A stretch of 64,000 nucleotides of DNA, from NCBI GenBank assembly GCA_015075425.1, contig JABTUL010000002.1, forward strand, positions 1,009,808 through 1,073,807, in the 5' to 3' direction. The notes under the pieces are model-generated. The model searched no databases. It saw nothing but the letters and a program-made list of their open reading frames with translations, and was not told where the DNA came from. The DNA comes from Spirochaetales bacterium (lineage in GTDB: Bacteria > Spirochaetota > Leptospiria > Leptospirales > Leptonemataceae). The stretch's first letter is position 1. Each line of letters starts with the position of its first letter. The translations under genes and the position numbers were made by a program. This document shows, in pieces, positions 8,889 through 16,758 of this stretch.

Positions 8889-9974
8889 TTAGAAAACATC
8901 GTCATCCAGACCGATGCTGATTTCCTTGCCGTCCTTGCGCTGGAACCGAACCCGAACCACATAGTGTGCGGCCAGCGGTTCCTTTTTGCCTTTTACACGG
9001 AGTTCCACGCCTTTTCCCAGCTCCAGCTGTCCTTGAACCAGATCCGCTGTGGACTGTGAAATCAAAATCATGCCCGGCTCGGCCGCTTTTTCCAGGCGGC
9101 TGGCTGTATTTACAGCATCCCCAATGTAAGTCAATTCCATGAATTCCAGGGTCCCGATGCTGGCAATGGTACTGGGTCCGGTGTGGATGCCAATCCTCAG
9201 TTCAATTGCATTTTCTCCATCTTTTAATCGGAAAAAATTGAGGATGTTGAATTGCTTCTGAATCTCGACCGCTGCTATGACGGCATTGAGTGGCTCCTCA
9301 AAAACGGCGAAGATAGAGTCGCCCATGATTTTATCAATAAAACCACCCCAGTGCAAAATGGTAGAAGAATTGGAACCTATACTTAAATTCAGCAAATTTA
9401 CAATTTCATCAGGATCTGAATTTTCCGCAAGCGAAGTAAAAGAGACCAGATCGGCAAACAAATAGGTGAGGACCCGGTTTTCACTGGCAATCGTTTCGCG
9501 TCCCTGACGGACCGCTTCCTGAATCCCACCCATGATTTGCGGCGAGACATATCTGCGAACCAGTTGGAAGGCGCGGACATTAGGGATAAATGGACCGCTA
9601 TCGATGATCAGATCGTCCGGCAATTCAATGATCTGCACAACCAGACGGACCGTTTGCGGCGTTCGCTTTCCAGAAACATTGCAGAAGTGTAGCTTGCCGC
9701 CGGAGGTTCTGAGATACGCCCGATAGCTTTGAAAGGTTTCCGGTGCATCCGGGCCAAAAAGATCCTGCAGCGCCGTTCCCTCAAAAAGGTCATCCGGACG
9801 CAGTGATCGGATCTCTTCCGGAGCAAGTCCCAGAATTTGCACAAGGCCGGGAGTTATGCTGCGGCAACGACTGGCGCTATCGAACTCAATGAGGCCCACG
9901 CCCGCATCAGAGAGCCAGTCATTCAAAAGGCCCATATCAAGATTCCAGCAGTTGCCCGGCCCGGCGTTCGCCAT
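8889..9974 (-). CDS. PAS-domain adenylate cyclase
   Basis: A 361-residue soluble protein. Residues about 17-125 look like a PAS sensor (VGLIEFDSASRCRSITPG, GLAPEEIRSL). Residues 165-350 form a class III cyclase domain. It has the first metal Asp in FADLVSFTSLAE, Lys and second Asp in FIDKIMGDSIFAVFE, the [11 protein letters not shown] strand, and TYIGDAVNTASRLEKAAE with transition-state Asn and Arg. All residues needed for catalysis appear present, so it should make cAMP; guanylate activity is not excluded. It overlaps the preceding PAP2 gene by 38 bases (start inside that gene), so expression is likely coupled. A Crp-type protein and a cyclic-nucleotide-binding TPR protein in the same window are possible effectors. 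Confidence 0.92.
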   Translation of the reverse strand: MANAGPGNCWNLDMGLLNDWLSDAGVGLIEFDSASRCRSITPGLVQILGLAPEEIRSLRPDDLFEGTALQDLFGPDAPETFQSYRAYLRTSGGKLHFCNVSGKRTPQTVRLVVQIIELPDDLIIDSGPFIPNVRAFQLVRRYVSPQIMGGIQEAVRQGRETIASENRVLTYLFADLVSFTSLAENSDPDEIVNLLNLSIGSNSSTILHWGGFIDKIMGDSIFAVFEEPLNAVIAAVEIQKQFNILNFFRLKDGENAIELRIGIHTGPSTIASIGTLEFMELTYIGDAVNTASRLEKAAEPGMILISQSTADLVQGQLELGKGVELRVKGKKEPLAAHYVVRVRFQRKDGKEISIGLDDDVF

Positions 9975-10839
9975 ACATCCGGCTATAGAGCCATACCGGA
10001 ATCATGATGCCTATCAGAGCACCCGTCAGCACGTCAGCCGGAAAATGCATAAAGACCACAACGCGGCTCAGAGCAATCAAAAGGGCCGAGCTCATGAACA
10101 GCAAACGATACCGGGGAAAGAGCAGACTGAGCGAGAGCCCCAGAGAGAAAGCCGTGGCGGAGTGGCCGGAAGGGAAAGACATGCTCTGATGCATGAATTC
10201 ACTGAACTTAAAGTTGAATAGAGTAAAGCCGTGGATTTTCTCTGCGGAGAATAAAAGTTCCGGGCGTGCCCGGCCAAAAAGTAGCTTAAAAAAATTAACA
10301 ATAATTCCTGAGTAGAGGATGGACAGAAAAACATAAAGCGATATACTGGCCGTCCGCCCATCACGCCTCCGGGTGACCCACCAGAAGAGAGCAAAAAAAA
10401 GTAAGTAAAATGATGATTCGCCCAGGTAGCTGATGTTGACAAAGGTTTCATACAGCGAGGTTTCCCGCAGTCCGTAAAAGTAAGTAGCTACCGGAATATC
10501 AATGTAGCGAATGCACAGGTAAGCCCCGACCACAGTCAAAAGCGGAGCCACAATGGAAAACCAGGTAGACCCCAGAAATTCCCGCCAGCGAGCGGCATAC
10601 CCCAGCAATTGGGCATGACGGGCATCGGCGCGGGCCGCATCTGCGGACCAGCGCAGGCAGCGGGCGTAATCCAGTCCGGTGTATTCGCAGATTTGTTCCA
10701 GAGAAAGTCCGCTTCTTTGCTGGATGTCAGAAACATCGCGGACAATACGACGGCGTGTGTTCGCCGGAACGTACCATGAACGATAAAGGCCCCAGAGTCG
10801 GGAACGTGCTTCGAGCAATTCCAGATAGCAATCGTTCAC
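9937..10839 (-). CDS. PAP2-family membrane phosphatase with HTH-like N-terminus
   Basis: A 300-residue protein. The C-terminal 200 residues have about six membrane helices and all three PAP2 motifs: KLLFGRARP, FPSGHSA and SRVVVFMHFPADV, with the catalytic His pair. It would dephosphorylate a lipid phosphate such as undecaprenyl-PP or phosphatidate on the outer face. Residues 25-75 are hydrophilic and read like a helix-turn-helix (RRRIVRDVSDIQQRSGLSLE followed by QICEYTGLDYARCLRW), which is unusual for this family. The start is GTG, overlapping the upstream stop as GTGA. It sits between a GT39 glycosyltransferase and a cyclase. A role in lipid-carrier recycling for the glycosyltransferase is a reasonable inference. 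Confidence 0.87.
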   Translation of the reverse strand: MNDCYLELLEARSRLWGLYRSWYVPANTRRRIVRDVSDIQQRSGLSLEQICEYTGLDYARCLRWSADAARADARHAQLLGYAARWREFLGSTWFSIVAPLLTVVGAYLCIRYIDIPVATYFYGLRETSLYETFVNISYLGESSFYLLFFALFWWVTRRRDGRTASISLYVFLSILYSGIIVNFFKLLFGRARPELLFSAEKIHGFTLFNFKFSEFMHQSMSFPSGHSATAFSLGLSLSLLFPRYRLLFMSSALLIALSRVVVFMHFPADVLTGALIGIMIPVWLYSRMYGERRAGQLLES

Positions 10840-12542
10840 TGTCGTCCCCGGAGCACATACATGGAGTGCAGGCCCAGGTCCCGCACATGTTCAAGAGCCG
10901 GGTGCTCTAAAGTTAGTTGTAATTTATGATCTTTGCGGCAGAGAACATAAAGATCCTTTTCTCCGTGCTGATTCAAGCGTTCAGCATTGCCTTTGAATTT
11001 ATAGGAATGAAGGACTTCAATGGTTCGCTTTCCGTAAAAGAAAAGATCAAAGGATAAAAAGCGATACATGGCCAGGTCGCCATTTTTACTGTAAGCCTCC
11101 TGCATCAAAGTGCGCAGTGGACCCTGATTGTGGCTTGTATAAAGCGGAAGCACCAGGATCCAGAGGCTGGATAAAAATAAAGCAGTACTGAACATTCCGG
11201 AGCAAAGATAGGCGAACCACTGTCGCTTTTTTAGAAAGAAAAAAGTGAGCAAAGCCAGCACGCTCAGCAAAATTCCCGGCAAAAAAGCCAGACCGTGAGG
11301 CTCCGGCGGGTTTTCCATCACAAAGCCCATTTTTTCACGAAAATCCGCAAATGTATAGGGCAGGATGGCAAAAGCGATTCCCATCAGCATCATGTACCCG
11401 AGCGTTAAGAACTGGACCCATTTCCAGCGCGGGCTGGAGTGGATCGATTCCCTGAGTGCCAGAAGAATTAATAGAGTTTGTGGAATATACATGGAAGCAG
11501 AATAATGCGGCAACTTTGTCGTTACAAAAGAAAAGAGAATCAGGACAAAAAGAATCCAGCCCAGACAAAAATACACCAGGTCCCGCTCCTTCTGCATGAC
11601 GGCGGTACGAATATCTTGATGGGTGTAGAGCAACAGTAACGGTGTCCAGGGAAAAAGACCTACAAGGGCAACTATGAAATGATAGAAAAACGGACCTTCG
11701 TGAGAATCCAGTGGTTGCGAAAAGAGCATTCCCTGAAAGGCAGCAAATCCCTCAAGGAACTGCGGTCCGGAAATCAGATAGTTGATGACGAACCAGGACA
11801 GGGCAATGGCCAGAGAAAGGCTGCCCGTGAGCAAAAGCGGTCCCAAAGGCAGTGCTTTGCGGAAGTGGGACCAGGAAGAAGCGAGGAGACCGGTTACACT
11901 GGAAAACACAGAGCTGGCCGCTCCAGAGTCCTGAAGCGCCCGGCCCAGAATCAGGCCAGAGCAGGCAATCAGCGGAATCACACCGCCCAGAGGGCCCTTG
12001 GTAAGCACAGCCGTTCCCATGGCCAGAGCTGCAAGCATTGCATGCTTGTATCGGGTGGAGGATTGATTTGCCCGCATGAGGAAAAGCAGTTCAAATGCTG
12101 CCACTCCGATCAGTGCGTTGAACATATTATCGATGACCGCGAAGCGTGCAGAGAGCAGCGGACCAAAAGCGCCGGCATAAAGAATCGCGTAGAAAAAGGA
12201 AAGCGGCCCGAGGATCGATCGTAGACGGTAAGCCAGATAAAGGGCAAAGAGAAAGTGAGACAGAGCTGAAGTGGATCGGGCTGCAAATTCACCCACGCCA
12301 AAGATTTTGAACAGGGTTGCCATGACCCAGAAATAGAACGGAGGCTTCTCCGCAAAGGGTTGATCATTGATATAAGGATTTAAAAAATCCGAGCGCACCA
12401 GCATCTGCCGTGCTGCCTCTGCATAGATGTTTTCATCCCAGTCAATGAGCGGTGCGGATGTTAGGCCGGAAAATAAGAATAGAGCCAGCAGGGCAAGAAC
12501 CAGAAACTGGACGCGTGGCTGATCAGCGGGCGCTGGATTCAT
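10836..12542 (-). CDS. GT39-type membrane glycosyltransferase (ArnT-like)
   Basis: A 568-residue integral membrane protein with about 12 helices. The first periplasmic loop has SAPLIDWDENIYAEAARQML, the Asp-Glu motif of GT-C enzymes of the ArnT/protein-mannosyl family, and PYINDQPFAEKPPFYFW, where ArnT-type enzymes have xxKPPLxYW. Such enzymes transfer a sugar from a polyprenyl phosphate donor to lipid A or protein. A soluble C-terminal domain of about 80 residues follows. It is flanked by an oxidoreductase (20-base overlap) and a PAP2 phosphatase (4-base overlap), so envelope glycosylation is likely. Donor and acceptor are unknown, and arn sugar-synthesis genes are not in the window. Confidence 0.87.
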   Translation of the reverse strand: MNPAPADQPRVQFLVLALLALFLFSGLTSAPLIDWDENIYAEAARQMLVRSDFLNPYINDQPFAEKPPFYFWVMATLFKIFGVGEFAARSTSALSHFLFALYLAYRLRSILGPLSFFYAILYAGAFGPLLSARFAVIDNMFNALIGVAAFELLFLMRANQSSTRYKHAMLAALAMGTAVLTKGPLGGVIPLIACSGLILGRALQDSGAASSVFSSVTGLLASSWSHFRKALPLGPLLLTGSLSLAIALSWFVINYLISGPQFLEGFAAFQGMLFSQPLDSHEGPFFYHFIVALVGLFPWTPLLLLYTHQDIRTAVMQKERDLVYFCLGWILFVLILFSFVTTKLPHYSASMYIPQTLLILLALRESIHSSPRWKWVQFLTLGYMMLMGIAFAILPYTFADFREKMGFVMENPPEPHGLAFLPGILLSVLALLTFFFLKKRQWFAYLCSGMFSTALFLSSLWILVLPLYTSHNQGPLRTLMQEAYSKNGDLAMYRFLSFDLFFYGKRTIEVLHSYKFKGNAERLNQHGEKDLYVLCRKDHKLQLTLEHPALEHVRDLGLHSMYVLRGRQ

Positions 12543-13548
12543 GTTTTACCTCAATACAGACTTTGCCAAAATGGGCCATGCTCTTTAGGTGCTCAAATGC
12601 CGCCACGGAAGCCGCAAAAGGAAAAACTTGATCCACGACCGGGTGGAGGCCGTGCAATTCGATGGCCCGATTCATTTCCTCGAAGCTTTCCCGATGACCC
12701 ACGACGATCCCCTGGATTCGTATGTTTTGCATAAGTACAGGATAGAGATTCAATTCACCGGACCCGCCGGCCAGAACGCCAATGAGGCTGATGGTCCCGC
12801 CCGGTCGCACGGAGCGAATCGATTTTTCCAGGGTTCCCGATCCACCTACTTCTATGACCAGGTCCACTCCTTCCCCGCCGGTCATCCGATACACTTCCTT
12901 TTCCCAGGACGGGCGCTCGGAGTAATTGATGGTCAGATCTGCCCCCAGACTGCGGGCGCGCTCGAGTTTTTCTGCAGAACTTGAAGTGATAATGGTACGC
13001 GCTCCCAGCAGCCGGGCGAATTGCAGGGCAAAGATAGAAACTCCGCCAGTTCCTAAGATCAAAACAGTGGAGGCCGGGCCAATGCGTGCTTCTTTGACCA
13101 GAGCGCTCCAGGCAGTGAGCGCGGCACAGGCCAGCGTACTGGCTTCCACATAACTCAAATGCGACGGTTTGCGAACGCAGGCCGATTCCGCAACCACCAT
13201 GTATTCGCAGAGCGTGCCGTTTAGCGGTCCACCCAGGCTTGACTTCAGCATCGTGCGCCGTGGCAGGCCGTAGAGCCAGTCCTGGGAAAAAAGGGGGATG
13301 ACTTCCTCGCCTGTCGCCATCGTGCAGGCCGGCCCGGTTTCCACGACAACACCCACTCCATCGGAACAGGGAATGAGCGGCAGCTTGAGCCGTGGGTTGT
13401 AGCGCCCGGTCACCATTAAGAGATCACGGTAATTGAGAGAAACGGCGCGCATTTCCAGCAGAAGCTCACCCGGGCCAGGTTGGGGCCTCTCGATTTCTAC
13501 GGGCTTTAAGTGCTCAAGGCCGAATTGATCGAACCGGTATGCCTGCAT
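12523..13548 (-). CDS. Zinc-independent MDR oxidoreductase (quinone oxidoreductase-like)
   Basis: A 341-residue medium-chain dehydrogenase/reductase. The N-terminal GroES-like domain carries AVSLNYRDLLMVTGRY and PLIPCSDGVGVVVETG; the Cys/His set of the zinc-dependent alcohol dehydrogenases is not seen. The Rossmann part has ILGTGGVSIFALQFARLLGA and SLGADLTINY, giving NAD(P) binding. It probably reduces a quinone, enal or similar substrate with NADPH. It starts 40 bases after the M23 peptidase gene and its end overlaps the GT39 start by 20 bases, so it belongs to the same minus-strand transcript. No specific substrate can be assigned. Confidence 0.87.
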   Translation of the reverse strand: MQAYRFDQFGLEHLKPVEIERPQPGPGELLLEMRAVSLNYRDLLMVTGRYNPRLKLPLIPCSDGVGVVVETGPACTMATGEEVIPLFSQDWLYGLPRRTMLKSSLGGPLNGTLCEYMVVAESACVRKPSHLSYVEASTLACAALTAWSALVKEARIGPASTVLILGTGGVSIFALQFARLLGARTIITSSSAEKLERARSLGADLTINYSERPSWEKEVYRMTGGEGVDLVIEVGGSGTLEKSIRSVRPGGTISLIGVLAGGSGELNLYPVLMQNIRIQGIVVGHRESFEEMNRAIELHGLHPVVDQVFPFAASVAAFEHLKSMAHFGKVCIEVKHESSAR

Positions 13549-13588
13549 TGCGGTAAGAGAATTGGTCTTTGATTTGTCGTAAAGAGTT

Positions 13589-14731
13589 TTACTCGCTCAC
13601 GGAATAGCGGGCACTGAAGCGGGTCTCAGCTCCGGTCGGGTCGATGGGTTTGAGCAGCAACAAAAAGGTTTCACTGAGTGCCGGCAACCGGGACCGAATG
13701 GGCATGGGCGTACTGGCGGAGAGATTGTGCAGTTCAAATTCGATTTCCACTGTTTTATCCGCAGAGTAACCATTTTGTACGTACATAATAATCGTATCAT
13801 CATCCTTTTGGGGTCGCAAAGTGACCTGATCTTTACGGGCAATCGTCCGGCGGTGGCCGGCAAAATCTTCTGCTTTCAGATCCTTGCCAAAAATCGCTTT
13901 AAAGGATGGGCCGCCAGCATGCACTGCATAATGGTAATCGCCCTCGCGCAAACGCTCCACCTTGCCCTGCAGAGTGCTGAAACGTACGGGTATGCTCTGC
14001 GCTTCCATGATACCGGGGCGACTCACTTCAAAGTGCAAATGAGGGCCACGGCTGAAACCGGTGTTTCCGCTGTAGCCTATGGGATCTCCCTGGTTGACCT
14101 TTTGTCCGGAACGAACCATTACGCCTCCCTGCTTCAAATGAGCGTAAGTGGCGTACGTGCCGTCGTCATGGGCGATGATGATATAGTTAGCATAATCATT
14201 GTAGTTGGGGGACGGCCCGCCTGTGTTGGAATCGCTTTTTGTTTCTACAACCAGACCTGCTCGCGCTGCATGAATGGCCGTACCGATTTCCAGAGCAAAA
14301 TCAAGACTGAACTCCGATGTTCCCTTGTGAGAAAAACTACCACCGTAGCCCTGAATGAGCTTAGCTTTAGTTCCGTGCGCAAAGGGAAGGACGTAAAGAG
14401 CATCCCGATCAGGTTCGGCGGCTGGATCTCCTCTTGACTGCCGCGTCATCAAATTGTAGCTCATGTTTTGTCCGCTTCCCGAATGGCGCAGGGTCAGTAA
14501 CAGGACCTTACGGCTCCCGGCAGGAATCACCGCATGCAGGGGCAGGGGGCGGTCGCTTTTTAAATTCTGGACAGCCTTGAGAGCCAGCTCTACCTGGCAG
14601 GGATAGAGAGCCTGACTGTCCGCGTAGATATGAATGGTTTGTCCTTCCACCACATCACGGTACACTTTCACGCATTCTGAGGCCTGAAACGCAGTTGGCA
14701 GCAAGAGAATTGCAAAGAGCAAGCGTAGCAT
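13589..14731 (-). CDS. Secreted M23-family metallopeptidase (LytM-like)
   Basis: A 380-residue exported protein with a signal peptide (about 1-17). The M23 domain lies at about 128-230 and holds the zinc ligands: GGSFSHKGTSEFSLDF (His and Asp) and GPHLHFEV (HxH), with NTGFSRGPHLH. These enzymes cut peptidoglycan peptides, so a role in wall remodelling or division in the periplasm is likely. A C-terminal domain of about 130 residues is strand-rich and unassigned. The start ATG shares the four bases CATG (14729-14732) with the divergent RNase H gene, so the 5' untranslated regions of both must lie inside each other's coding sequence. Confidence 0.87.
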   Translation of the reverse strand: MLRLLFAILLLPTAFQASECVKVYRDVVEGQTIHIYADSQALYPCQVELALKAVQNLKSDRPLPLHAVIPAGSRKVLLLTLRHSGSGQNMSYNLMTRQSRGDPAAEPDRDALYVLPFAHGTKAKLIQGYGGSFSHKGTSEFSLDFALEIGTAIHAARAGLVVETKSDSNTGGPSPNYNDYANYIIIAHDDGTYATYAHLKQGGVMVRSGQKVNQGDPIGYSGNTGFSRGPHLHFEVSRPGIMEAQSIPVRFSTLQGKVERLREGDYHYAVHAGGPSFKAIFGKDLKAEDFAGHRRTIARKDQVTLRPQKDDDTIIMYVQNGYSADKTVEIEFELHNLSASTPMPIRSRLPALSETFLLLLKPIDPTGAETRFSARYSVSE

Positions 14732-15185
14732 GAACCTGCCTGTAGAATCGTCCAGAACAGACAGTTCGCCCAGCCATTTTTCCAGCCCTCCGGTGATTCA
14801 GATCTATTGCGATGGGGCCTCGCGGGGCAATCCGGGCCCCGCTGCCATAGGTGGCATTCTCCTGGAAGGAGAAGAGATTCTGGCAGAGATTTCAGAAAGA
14901 ATTGGCAGCACCACCAACAATGTTGCTGAATACCGCTCTCTGATAGCCTGTCTTGAAAAAGCGGTGGAACTCAAACGCAAGAAGATGAATATTTTTATGG
15001 ATTCAGAACTTGTGGTGAAGCAGGTCAGGGGGGAGTATAAAGTAAAAAAAGAACATTTGAAAGCCTACCATGCGCAGGTCAAGGTTCTGCTTGAAGGACT
15101 GGTCTGGACAATTGGCCATGTTCGCCGGGAGGAGAATGCCCGGGCTGATGCTCTGGCCAATCGAGCTCTGGATCGCTCCAACTGA
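14730..15185 (+). CDS. rnhA: Ribonuclease HI
   Basis: A 151-residue RNase H fold that cuts RNA in RNA-DNA hybrids. The four acidic catalytic residues are visible: Asp in IYCDGASRGNPG, Glu in NNVAEYRSLIACLE, Asp in IFMDSELVVKQ and Asp in REENARADALANRAL. The N-terminal 25 residues are extra and Ser/Pro-rich, so translation may start later than ATG 14730, which overlaps the divergent peptidase start. The form lacking the long basic handle resembles the shorter RnhA group found in many bacteria. An insertion sequence begins 37 bases after the stop. Confidence 0.92.
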   Translation: MNLPVESSRTDSSPSHFSSPPVIQIYCDGASRGNPGPAAIGGILLEGEEILAEISERIGSTTNNVAEYRSLIACLEKAVELKRKKMNIFMDSELVVKQVRGEYKVKKEHLKAYHAQVKVLLEGLVWTIGHVRREENARADALANRALDRSN

Positions 15186-15215
15186 ACTTTCCTGAATTTC
15201 CCGGAGGATTTGGCC

Positions 15216-15222
15216 GCTACCC
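15216..15222. repeat. Left target-site duplication of the insertion sequence
   Basis: GCTACCC lies immediately outside the left inverted repeat and is repeated exactly at 16689-16695 outside the right one. An eighth base (G) also matches if the first base of the left end is counted as target. An intact duplication means the element moved here in a simple transposition and has not recombined since. Confidence 0.88.
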
Positions 15223-15244
15223 GGGGCGTACCCGCCAATCGTAG
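15223..15244. repeat. Left terminal inverted repeat
   Basis: The 22 bases match the complement of 16667-16688 with a single T/C difference at position 7. It lies just beyond the transposase stop (15254), as expected for the downstream end. Confidence 0.92.
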
Positions 15245-15253
15245 CGCCGGGGT

Positions 15254-16604
15254 TCAGGCGGCCGACCGGCCCCATTGCAGGTCCCAAGATCCGTCGTAGA
15301 GCATCTGGCGGAGCCGGATAATAGCGGATGCGCCGTCGATGGTCCATTTCATTCCGGCCTGCTTGAGCCGGGATTGGACGAGGTACTTATGAGCGCTCTC
15401 GACCGCACCGCTCCCAATGAAGAATCCCATGCGGCGGAAATGCGGATAGCGCATCTTATCCAGGCGACTTTTGTAATAGTTGTGTAATTCAATGATTGGG
15501 GTCTGGACTCGGGGCCGGCGCTTGGCTTCGAAGAGTAGACGTTCGCAGACCGCTTCGGCCATTCCGTTCCATAACATTTCTCGAAGTGGCTCCACCCATT
15601 CCCTGACGCTTGCGGTTTCATTCTCCCCGAAGATGGCTTTCCCGCAATTCCAGAGGTGTTCACTTGCGTGGTACCAATCCAGAATGTGCACTGACCGGGG
15701 AAAAAGTCTTTCGCGCATATGGTCCAGCCAGTCCGCGCCATCGCTTATGAAGACGATCGTTTGCGCGCGCATGCTGCCGGCTTCCGCAGCCACTCGCTTC
15801 AGGAGTTGTGCGAAGTGCTCTACGCCCTTACCGATTGATGTTGCGAAGCGTTTTTTTGTAATACGGCATATTTCTTTTCCTTTTGCAGACTTTCTCCTGA
15901 TGATATCCTCTGTACGAAAAACAACTCCAACTTTTACCTCCTTGTACTCGGTTTTGAGCCGATTTTCAGGGGTTTTTCCCCGAATCGGCACCATGCCACC
16001 GTCTGCCTGAACATAGAGAATTTCTGTCTTCTCAGCAGACACCGTACCGAACTCTTTGCTTCTGTATTCATCTGCAGCACAGAATGATGCTCCATACGCC
16101 TCGGCCGTTTCGCGCAGCATAGTCTCTGTGATATCGACTTTTTCAAAGCGTCCGAGATAATGACGCGCCTGATCAAAGGGGACGGCTGCGCCCAACCAGC
16201 ACAATAGCTCAGCAAATTTTCCTGACGCCGAATGAGGTGTCAGTCCGAGGATTTTCTCCAGTGGGAATTCTGTGCAGCGGCAGGATTTGTTAGTGCACGT
16301 ATAATATGCACGATGAATTCCAATAACACCAGTTCGGCCCAGATTTAGTTTGCGCTCTCGAGTTCCCTGGAATTTCTGCGGGCTTCCGCATTCAGGACAT
16401 TTTTTTTTCGCCGGCCTTCAGGCCCGGTCCTATTTTTCCCAGAATCTTCAGCAGAACTTCAGGGTGGTCTACATGGTGACGGATCATCCAATCCTGAATT
16501 TCCGCCAGGTTTGGAGCCGTCCGGTCCGGGTGTTCCTCCCCCTTCCGGAGACTTTCCTTGAAACGCTCTCCCAACTCCTCGATTTCCGCATCTGTGAAAA
16601 ACAT
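15254..16604 (-). pseudogene. ISKra4-type transposase, two frames joined at A9
   Basis: The first frame starts at ATG 16602-16604 (good SD GCAGGGGG) and encodes FFTDAEIEELGERFKESL, ending at TGA 16392-16394. The second frame is open from the A9 run (16400-16408) to TGA 15254-15256. It begins with a Cys pair (CPECGSPQKF), a second pair (YYTCTNKSC), then the catalytic region: YVQADGGMVPI (Asp), FISDGADWLDHM (Asp), VHILDWYHASEHLW and FFIGSGAVESAHKYLVQ (Glu). Reading A8 instead of A9 joins the frames as EKKCPECG, giving about 450 residues, the usual length. So the protein needs transcriptional slippage or a +1 shift, or the copy is inactivated. The intact ends argue the element was active recently. 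Confidence 0.87.
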
Positions 16605-16666
16605 CAGCACCCCCTGCAATTACAGGGAAGCTTGGGCCAGACGGCCGCCGGTACCAGCACTTTTTC

Positions 16667-16688
16667 CTACGATTGGCGGGTGCGCCCC
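16667..16688. repeat. Right terminal inverted repeat
   Basis: Mirror of the left end (21 of 22 bases). It lies 63 bases upstream of the transposase ATG, leaving room for a promoter on the minus strand. Confidence 0.92.
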
Positions 16689-16695
16689 GCTACCC
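16689..16695. repeat. Right target-site duplication of the insertion sequence
   Basis: GCTACCC, identical to 15216-15222. Removing the element and one copy rejoins a frame that reads PLPAPDYVAWGPFF into the amidohydrolase gene. Confidence 0.88.
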
Positions 16696-16758
16696 GCTCC
16701 GGATTATGTCGCCTGGGGCCCATTCTTTGCCGAAAAAGTACCGGGCACCCCTGTCTTT

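Larger units (their letters stand above)
15223..16688 (-). mobile_element. ISKra4-family insertion sequence, complete, 1466 bp
   Basis: The element is bounded by 22-base terminal inverted repeats that begin GGGGCG and match at 21 of 22 positions (15223-15244 and 16667-16688). It is flanked by the 7-base direct repeat GCTACCC. It carries one minus-strand transposase gene split by a frameshift at an A9 run. Ends starting with GGG and the transposase motifs fit the ISKra4 family. It sits between rnhA and an amidohydrolase gene, inserted about 60 bases upstream of the latter's likely start. Confidence 0.93.

Noticed and set aside
11679..12224. 181-codon ORF antisense to the GT39 gene
   Set aside because: Lys/Arg/Gln-rich with no domain pattern; the opposite strand encodes a clear conserved protein.
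13727..14437. 236-codon ORF antisense to the M23 peptidase
   Set aside because: Shadow of a well-supported gene; no SD and no motif.
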